This document shows positions 55,975-64,000 of a stretch of 64,000 nt of DNA, in pieces. This DNA is from Epiperipatus broadwayi (lineage: Eukaryota; Onychophora; Udeonychophora; Euonychophora; Peripatidae). The DNA lies in contig JAQFVV010000056.1 in NCBI GenBank assembly GCA_028023455.1, positions 494,001 through 558,000 on the forward strand. Direction: 5' to 3'. A program made the position numbers and the translations under genes. The notes below the pieces were generated by a model that had not been told where the DNA came from, made no database searches, and saw only the letters and a program-made list of their open reading frames with translations. The stretch's first letter is position 1. Each line of letters begins with the position of its first letter.

Positions 55975-55987
55975 TAAGATGTTAAAA
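55975..55987 (+). repeat. 13-bp direct repeat, right
   Basis: TAAGATGTTAAAA, separated from the hairpin end by 64 bases that have no counterpart on the left side. Confidence 0.8.
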
Positions 55988-56159
55988 GTAGATAGAAAAC
56001 ATTCCCTACCTTGTATGAAAGTGATGTAGTGAAAATTACATTACATAAATATTATTAAAATGTAATAATTCAAGCTATAGAGTTATGGGATAATTATGTT
56101 ACTGAAAATGGATAATTATCAGTAATCACCCTTGGGGTCTGGGATTATCCTTAAGTACC

Positions 56160-57782
56160 ACATTTACATATTTTAATAACATATTTATAACTTGGATTTA
56201 TTTAAAATATAAATAAAATTACCTTTTCACACACACACACATATATACTATACTTGCATTTAAACAGTATATACTTACACATATGTAAACATAAATATTA
56301 CAAAATTCAAAAAAACTGTTTAATGATTTAATGGTAAAATCTTACTTATATTCAAATAATCTACAGTCATATAAATACTTAATAAATATAATAACGTGAT
56401 AATTAAATGGTTTATATTTGGGAGTTTATAGGAATTTAGGGTATTGAAAATGATAGGCCTTGAATCATCATCTTGGGTCTTAAACTTCCAGAGTCTGACA
56501 CACTGACCCACACAAATCTAAAGACTTGAAAAAGTTAACACTATATTTTAGAACGACAATTTAAGAAATTTTTGATAAAAAACATTCTACTCATATCAAC
56601 TTTGCAATAAAATTATAAACAATATCTAACAAATGTGCTCATCTATCATTAGCAAACATGAAACATTTAGTTAATATATTTAAATCACAATATATGTTAA
56701 TATTACAAGCATATATTTTTGTTATGTCACATACACCTTGTTAAAGTATTTCTATCTTTTTTTGAGGAAATAATATTGTGGCAATGTTTTTTGGGGGACA
56801 TTCAATCTCTCTTTACTTGTTTCTTTTACTTTGCTGTCATTATATTCTATTTTCCTAATTCATGTATAAAGTAAATTTTTTTTTTTTCTTTTCTCATTAC
56901 CACTTTAGACATTGCCATTTAAAGATATCCATATAAGATATGTATTAATTACATTTTGTAAGATACAGTGTAGTGGCTATTTCTTTATCATTCTTTTGAT
57001 CTCTATGTTCTTGTAATCTTGCCTACATTGATTTTTGCTTTTTTAATGTAAACAAGTAAAATTTTAGGCTTTTTTTGGAACCAGTATATATTTTTCTGTC
57101 ATGAAGTAATTGTGGATAACAATGTCACAGTTTTTTTCTTTTTTTTTAAGGTTGTATGAAATTATAATTGCATTCGTTTTAAAACCTAATAATGTTGAAT
57201 AGATGTGTCTATTTTTGGGCTTATTTTTGCATATGGTATCCAGAGGTGTGAATTTTTTTGAAAAAAAATTAACCAAGAGAATATAAAATAAAATAATCAT
57301 CACAGATTATATTGTTTCAAGTTTTCTAATTCTTGACATTTTCACCTTGATTTCTTTCCCATTGATGATTAGTTTTTCCAGTGTACACCTCAAATTTCTA
57401 TGCATATGGTATAATGCTATCACATATTAGACAAAATTTTATTTTGCCCAGGCTCTAATGTAATATATTATTTGCATGAACATATGTCACTAAAAGTTGG
57501 ACATTATTCATCTACAGTCATATTCCAATTTAAAACATGCTTCTCGGAAGAAAATGATTCTGCAGGTCAAAATGCTGCCTAATGGGACTAGTTTATCCGA
57601 GAGCTATCTTCTATGTCTTTCTACTGAATTATTAAACTTAAGGGTTCACAATATATTTTGAAATTTGTCTTGACTAATTAGATCATTGAAAATTTTATGT
57701 CCATCTCTTTTGCTCCACAGTTGCAAAATTTCTTCACTTTCTGATTTATTATAACGATCCAAAACAATAGTGGAGACAGCAA
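56160..57782. other. AT-rich spacer, no gene seen
   Basis: Contains (CA)n near 56228-56240 and several poly-T runs. The minus-strand frame at 57064-57303 is low-complexity and unrecognised. Confidence 0.5.
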
Positions 57783-58320
57783 TCTACGTATCTGCAACTA
57801 CCAGGGTGCCATCTAGGCATTTGAACCTAGAAAAATTTATACAGTAGGCAGATACGCGCTGTTAAGATTCCACTTTATTTTATATTTTGGTCATTAGCCC
57901 ATTGTCACTAGCTCAGTGAGTAGCAGAGATAATAAAATATAAATTTTATATCTTAAATATAAAAGAATAAAAGCCACTACCAGAAATTAACACATAAAAA
58001 TATTTATTTATGCACATATAAAATAACATTTAAATTTTGAGGAATAAATTCAACATTTTAGATTTTTCTATTAATCTTTAGTTTTACATTTAAGTAAATT
58101 ACAACCATGAGTTTAATATTTATTTAGTGAGTCGAGTATGAATAGACTACATAGATCTGCATTTGAAAAGAAAATATTCTTCCCTGATTTAATCTTAGGC
58201 AACAAATTTCGCAATCAAACTGGCGCCAATCCATCTGATACATTTATGTATTCAATGTAGCATGAAAATACGACAACACAAAATACTATACTGTCAGGAA
58301 TGTACATCTGAACAGCAAGT
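57783..58320. repeat. unclassified interspersed repeat, copy 2
   Basis: Colinear with 16195-16735: CGTATCTGC, CAGGGTGCCA, TTTGAACCTAG, AGTAGGCAGATACGCGCTGT, CACTAGCTCA, and ~510 bases later GTCAGGAATGTACATCTGAA. Between the blocks the copies have diverged strongly. Confidence 0.55.
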
Positions 58321-60768
58321 AGAATTTGAGAAAAAATTGTCTCTCTACCAACCAGGAATGCGACATCTGTTGGCGAGTAGAACAATAAACATAAAACTCC
58401 ATAGGAATGGACTGCGGTCCTTTGCCATCTTACAAACCCATCCATAGGCAAACAGAAGGTGTGTGGCATATATATATAATCCTGCCCATAGCGGATCTCA
58501 TACTACATCTACAATTACACAAATATATCCAATCCATTGAACCAATTCAACTACGAAATGAATAACCTAAGATTACCCTCCCTTAATATAACTTTACAAA
58601 ACTATATAGCCATTCACGCCCAACTTAAATTTAACATTTAAATACGTTCGCACAGATTATTTTTATACAATTTGTTTTATAATGTCAAGTATAGATCGGC
58701 TGCATAGATTCCATGGTCAAAAACATTCCAAATTGAACACAACCGATCAAAATACAAAGTCAATTGATAACGTCAATTGCTGAGGGACTACAGGAGACCC
58801 TTTGGTGTTCATCATAAGACACCACAGTGACATCATTGACATATATATTCTAATCAACTGTGAAAACCACAACATAATCAACCGCTAACGAATCTATGCA
58901 ACGTCTATACCCAACTTAAATGTAATGCATTTAATAATTTCTACAATAAATATTACTACAAATAAAAATAATAAAATGGAAATGATTTTACCAAAACTTA
59001 ACTATATAAATTTAAACAATCAATTATTAATTTGAAAATCAAATAAGAGTTCATTTTAAAATTTAAATTAGCTGAATCTTTAAAAAAAACAATGACGAAA
59101 GTTCTTAATTATTTTTTTTTTGTTGTTGTTAATTTGTAAAGTTTATAGCTCACGGTAGAAGAGTCCAGGTTTCTGCTTTTAATTCCCGTGACGCCTCCAT
59201 TGGAAGATAATGTTCTGGAGATGGCAATAGCTGGTTCAAGGTATCACAGTCTTTTCATTTTTTTTTTTTAATATAGAGAGTGTGGTATGTGCGTCCTACT
59301 ACATCTCTCAAACACAAAATGCTGGAACTGCTAGAAAAAACTGTATTTCCCTTTTTATATTATCCACACGGATTCAATCAACAAAACATCACTAATCCAT
59401 CACTTTCATTAGGGTCTGAGCCAAGGCTTAGTGCTTCCATTGGTCAAGCTAATTTCTCTTTATTTTCTTATCTATCTTTCATCAGATCATTTTAATTATA
59501 CAAGAGCCCAAGGGCCAGTTTGGTTTTCGATAATTCATAAACAATCATTTCCATTTACAGATTACATTAATTAATACCTGTTTTTATTTTTAAATCTTGT
59601 ACTTTTTTATAAAAAAGTACGTTCAAATACTTATTTGTTTTTTTAAAAAAAAATATTTTTAAAGTTTGGCCTCTGTGCAAATGTATATACGTTTAACAAA
59701 CATTTTAATTTTAGCGTTTAGTTTTTTATTTTTATTTGCGAACTTTTAAGTTTTTATTTTAAATTAATGTAACAACATATTTATATATCGTTACATTATA
59801 GATACCAATAAAGATCACAATTCCATAAACTTTTTTAGTTTAATATCTATTTTCTTCCAGTTATTCATAAATTCTTTTACATTCTTAACTTGTTCTATTT
59901 ATGATGATTTCCACGAATGAGTTGCAGAAAAATTGAAAAATGTGTAGGACATGATTTTTCTCACAGGATGTTATGTGAGGTTTGCTTCACTTGTGCTATG
60001 CAATGGGTTGTTTATTTCCTATTTAAATCTTAATTTTAGATAATATATTTTTGTTTCTTTTTTCTTGTGTTGTATATCTTAGTGTTGGAATCTCTTTCAT
60101 CATTTTAGATTCACAATTGCTATCATTAGGACCAACTGCTAACACAGCTTCCCCGTTGTCATAGTTCTCATCATTGTCTGAAGAAATCAATGATATTTGA
60201 TATTGTTTATTTCTTTCAAAACAAGTTTCAGAAATATACAATTTTCCAATGTGAAAAAGGAAACTAAAATGTTTGTATATTGTAAAGAAACTGAGATTAT
60301 TAAAATGATACTTTACATAGAAAATATCCAAAAAATATAAATTATACCTTTTTACAAGACTATATTATCTGGTAATTATTTGGTATTCTGATTTCTATAA
60401 ATTGAGACAAACAATAAATATTGATAGTCAAGACTATTATAATAAATATCAAAATAAATATTATTACATATTAAATTACACAGTCCAACTATTTCTTTCA
60501 AAATAGAGTCTCACATTGCTTTCAAAAATTCTATAGGTATTGTAAATAAATCCAATAGCCTTACCAATCTTCACTTGGGTAATCAACTTTATTACTTGAT
60601 CTGTCAATATGTCCATACCTTTATCATCTACTTCAATATTTTCTTTACTTTCAAGTTCATAATTAATTGAATTTTCTTTTTTAAATAGACACTGAAGATA
60701 TTATTTCCAGTATATCATTGCTTTCAGTTAATCTTTTTCCATTCTTATCTGCAATTTCAACTGTTATT
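58321..60768. other. mixed-composition spacer, no gene supported
   Basis: 58200-58900 is less AT-rich and may be a continuation of the same repeat. The antisense pair of frames at 58215-58469 and 58262-58447 mirror each other and neither is recognised. Frame 59280-59495 (plus) and frame 60023-60331 (minus, 102 codons) also lack recognisable motifs. I leave them uncalled. Confidence 0.4.
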
Positions 60769-60782
60769 TCCCCCCCCCCCCC
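60769..60782. repeat. poly-C run
   Basis: An uninterrupted run of C of about 14 bases in an AT-rich context. A similar run occurs near 50526. Confidence 0.9.
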
Positions 60783-60794
60783 GAAAATGCAAAC

Positions 60795-61065
60795 ACATTT
60801 AATTCTATTAATAGTATTCATTTACTTCTGAAGCAAAGATTAGATTTATTTCAGTTAAACAATAACTAGATGAGCAATGATTTCAATCTAAAAGATCATA
60901 TTTATAGCATTCAAACTAATCTGCTAAGATTAATTAAGAGAAATTGTTTTTTATGAATATGACCTTCTAGGTTGAAAGTATTGCTCAACTAGTTATTGTT
61001 TAACTGAAATAAATTAATCTTTTCTTCAGAAGTGAATGAACATTATTAATAGAATTACATAATCA
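60795..61065. mobile_element. ~270-bp hairpin repeat
   Basis: The left arm (AATTCTATTAATAGTATTCA, TTTCAGTTAAACAATAACTA) pairs with the right arm (TAGTTATTGTTTAACTGAAA, AATGAACATTATTAATAGAA). Arms are ~110 bases around a ~35-base centre, with few mismatches. MITE-like, no coding. Confidence 0.82.
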
Positions 61066-62729
61066 AAGAAAAAAAGTATATCTTTATAGAGTTATAAACA
61101 TATTTATTTTATTTTTCACGAATGTATGTAAATAATTATAAATAAACTTATTTAATATAATTTGTTTTATTTAGGATATTCCTTTATTTTTCCATAATCT
61201 ACAACAGATAATATATAAATTGTTATATTATAAATAATATCATTGTATGCATATATACAATAGTATTGTTTAGATATGTTACACACATTCTTTATGTGAG
61301 TATAAAAATGTCATATTTTATATATTCCATTATTTATGTCTCTAACCCATATAATGTTGGAAAATTATTTTATATGATCTATTTGCTCAAATGAATAATT
61401 CATAGCATTCTACCAAAAAATCATTGTATATTATTCAGATAACTAATATAGAGCCATTTTCCTTATAGAATTGTCAAAGCATGTTAATCTTGATAAGACT
61501 AACACAATTAATATGCTTATACTATGAGATATATCTGTCTATATGGGATATTAGCACTTGGTATTCTTAGTACATTGAGGTAGAATTAACCTTGAACAAT
61601 AATAAAAGAAAAATATTTAAACATTGATCTACACAATTTTATTTATATAATTCTGGCATATTTATTGAATGATAAAACATATATAAATTCCAGTTAGATT
61701 TATTCTAAATTCATTCAACTAATGAAATATAGAATATTTATTTATTAATAATATTTACACATGATGGATTCATCCTTCACCTGTGTGTGTACATATAAAT
61801 AAAAGCTTATCAATATATATGTTATGTTGGAAACGCAGTACCATTTATGATAATATCAAATGAAGTATTTAATTAAAGCCTCTCTTGGCCAAATAAATTT
61901 CTGAAAGGTATGTCTCATTAATAAACGCTGGCTTACTACACAATATGGTCTTAAATTTTTGAAATTATAATTATACATATATTTATTATTCATTGCAAAT
62001 GCATGGATTGTTAGTTAAATTTATGTGTGTATATTTTTTTCAACATAAATTATTTATAAAAAAGGAAAACTATTAAACTGAAAGGAATTTAGCTTATATG
62101 TATTGCTTAAATTGGGACTAATCATTTAAATATCAAAATCAAAAGATTTATATACATTATTTTATAATCTAAAACATACTTGTAATTTTGAATTAACTTA
62201 TGGCTATATAAAATAATTTATTTGCAAACATATTAGAACATTTTTTTTATTATTATCCATATGAAATTATTTATTAAGCAACTAAATTTGTGTGCTATAA
62301 TTTCTAAATTCTATATTTGTTAATAAGCTTCTTGATTTTGTGATAGCCATATGGTAGATATCACTGAATTTGTAAAATTGTCTTTAAATGTTACTGTATA
62401 TATTAAAAACTAATTTAGATGTGTAAGTAGGGTGTGAATTCATTATAATGATTTTATCATTTATTTTTTGACAGTGGGAAGTACATCAAACTAATGCTTG
62501 CATACAAAGTTTCATTTAGTTTATTGTGATAAGAGCATTTCATAAAAATCTGAAGATTGTCATTTCTCCATAGATAACATTGGTAAATGGATGATCTTTT
62601 GTTGTCTAGTTTTCTTTAAGGATATTACAATGTTTTTGATTTAAATTCCATGATCGCTAGGGATGTGGAAGTTAGTGAGGGAAACATTATTTTAATGAAA
62701 ATTCTTCCTAAATTTAGTCTCCATTATAT

Positions 62730-62738
<9 letters not shown>
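61066..62738. other. AT-rich spacer, no gene seen
   Basis: No gene seen. It ends at an (AC)n/(AT)n microsatellite (about 62730-62771). Confidence 0.5.
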
Positions 62739-62771
<33 letters not shown>

Positions 62772-62773
<2 letters not shown>

Positions 62774-63425
62774 AATTAACTGTTTCAATGGATTGTTGCT
62801 ATAATAATTATTAGAAATGAGATAGTATCCATTAAATAGAGAAAAAAATTAACTTTTGTTGTTACCAATAAACCTTCAATTACTATTAATTGACAATTCC
62901 TGCAATTAAGCGAGTTTTACACATAAACCTATAATAGCTCTTTTGTTGGGGGTCTTTTGTTGAAGTAAAGGGGGTGGTGAGGTGTCTTCATTTATTTTGG
63001 ATCCAAGTTCTTACATGGATTTAAACCCATAAAGCTATTTTTTTATAAGTGTGAGAATGTGAAACAATAGCATCTTTCTTGACATTTAGCACATATTTTT
63101 AACTTCTCCATAGAGTTATATATGTTGAATTAATTGTTTTTACGGATTATTATAATAATTAATAAAAATAAGGAGATAATATCCATTAAATAGAGAAACT
63201 TTAGCATTTATTGTTACCAAGAAATTCTCAATTATTACTAATGAACAATTCCTGAAGCTAGGTCCCCTTTTACTTCAAGAAAAGACCCCCAACAAAAGAG
63301 CTATTATAAGTTTATGAGTAAAACCTGCTTAGCCTCAGGAGTTGTCAATTAGTATTAACTGAGAATTTCTTGGTAACAGCAAAGGTTAAGTTTCTTTATT
63401 TAATAAATATTATCTCCTCATTTCT
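62772..63425. mobile_element. hairpin repeat with an extra arm copy
   Basis: The outer arms (about 62819-62990 and 63262-63420) are inverted repeats. TATCCATTAAATAGAG and GCTCTTTTGTTGGGGGTCTT on the left answer AAGACCCCCAACAAAAGAGC and GAGAATTTCTTGGTAACAGC on the right. A further direct copy of the left arm lies between them at 63125-63260 (TTGAATTAATTG, AGATAATATCCATTAAATAG). The element therefore has three arm copies: left, left again, and inverted. Confidence 0.75.
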
Positions 63426-64000
63426 ATTATATATATATCCCTTTTTTTATATAATTATAAAATTTTAAAATAAATTTTATATATTTAAATTATAATTATA
63501 TTTAATAAAAAATTAATATATATATTTAATAATAATATTTATGTGAGAATTTATTTAATTCTATATTTTCTAAATTTTTTTCAAAATTTTATATAATTAT
63601 TTTATATAATATAATACAAATTTATTAAGACAGATAAAATAACTAAACACTGGAAATTACTACTTCTAAATATTCTATATAACACCTTTAATTAATATAA
63701 TAATTAAAATATTTAATGTATTATAGAGTGGATGAATTTCACCATCATAATAAAAATAATATATACATTATTAAGTATTTTTCAAAAATGTTTTAATATA
63801 AATTTAATAGATAATAATTATTTAAAAATAATAATGAGTAAATTTAAGTTATTACATATTTTAAAACTTTAGAAATTGTTTATAATCCAAGTAATTACAA
63901 TAAAAATAGATCTTAGACACCAAAAATACCAACTAACTTATAAACAGATAAAAAATTTGACAGAAAGGTAAAATTTTAATCTCTAAATTTTTTTTCTTCA
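63426..64000. other. AT-rich spacer, no gene seen
   Basis: Extremely AT-rich to the window end, nothing recognised. Confidence 0.55.

Larger units (their letters stand above)
53607..56159. mobile_element. large palindromic element with nested hairpin insertions
   Basis: The outer ends are GGTACTTAAAGATAATCC at 53607 and its counterpart GGATTATCCTTAAGTACC ending at 56159. Inverted similarity continues inward through TTTTCACTACATCATT / AAGTGATGTAGTGAAAA, then TTTTAACA..AGAGGGAT / ATCCCTCT..TGTTAAAA, then ACATGTGAAAAAAAT. Closer to the centre, TTCAAGCTTTCAAACTTAAA and AACTACTTCATAGTAAATCA appear in both orientations, around 54370-54470 and 54530-54650. The right arm is split by a ~1-kb insertion (54971-55974). 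Flanking octamers ACCTTTAG and ACATTTAC agree at six of eight positions, which could be an old 8-bp duplication as made by hAT elements. No protein is encoded. The family is unknown. Confidence 0.75.

Noticed and set aside
59140-59250. tRNA-derived SINE suggested by TAGCTCACGGTAGAAGAGTC
   Set aside because: It resembles a D-arm, but no properly spaced B box or acceptor stem follows.
60023-60331. Minus-strand frame of 102 codons
   Set aside because: The length is compatible with chance in AT-rich DNA, and there is no recognised motif, start context or neighbour support. Left uncalled.

Overview
The window looks like non-genic DNA from an invertebrate-type animal nuclear genome. By eye it is roughly three-quarters A+T, and it is full of simple-sequence arrays ((AT)n, (ATT)n, poly-A/T and two poly-C runs). 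There is no bacterial-style gene packing, and I could not support a single complete host gene, tRNA, rRNA or CRISPR array. Every reading frame whose product I recognise belongs to a retrotransposon. I cannot name the species.

Layout. 1-6 kb: AT-rich spacer with one hairpin (MITE-like) element at 1.4-1.9 kb. 6.0-6.7 kb and 12.9-14.4 kb: two 5'-truncated copies of one CR1/L2-like LINE, each enclosed on both sides by long (ATT)n arrays. 7.6-8.7 kb: short tandem repeats. 9.8-10.8 kb: a partial LTR related to the one used by the element at 19.8 kb. 16.2-16.7 kb and 57.8-58.3 kb: two copies of an unclassified interspersed repeat. 19.77-27.18 kb: a decayed Ty3/gypsy-type LTR retrotransposon with ~1.6-kb LTRs, a purine tract and recognisable RT, RNase H and integrase remnants. 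Its right LTR carries a 969-bp nested insertion. 29.6-31.2 kb: a truncated hairpin element, then a frameshifted open region I do not recognise, with a Cys4 motif and a poly-A-signal-like tail.

34.5-46.0 kb: two RTE-type (APE endonuclease + RT) LINEs arranged tail to tail around a second gypsy relic. The left RTE copy (34504-37797) is nearly intact: perfect 11-bp target-site duplications, all endonuclease and RT motifs, and one premature stop near its C-terminus. The right copy is heavily broken and carries an internal ~570-bp tandem duplication. 53.1-56.2 kb: a nest of palindromic elements, including a hairpin with ~460-bp near-identical arms and an 18-bp loop. 60.8 kb and 62.8-63.4 kb: two more hairpin-type repeats. 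The rest is AT-rich sequence in which I see no genes.

How it fits together: this is a graveyard of nested transposons. The autonomous classes seen (RTE LINE, CR1/L2-like LINE, gypsy) would supply reverse transcriptase and integrase in trans. The hairpin elements have no coding capacity and, if mobile, would need a transposase encoded elsewhere. The most interesting points are the double-sided (ATT)n context of both LINE copies, the long hairpin flanked by 13-bp direct repeats, a shared core sequence in otherwise different hairpin elements, and the young RTE copy.
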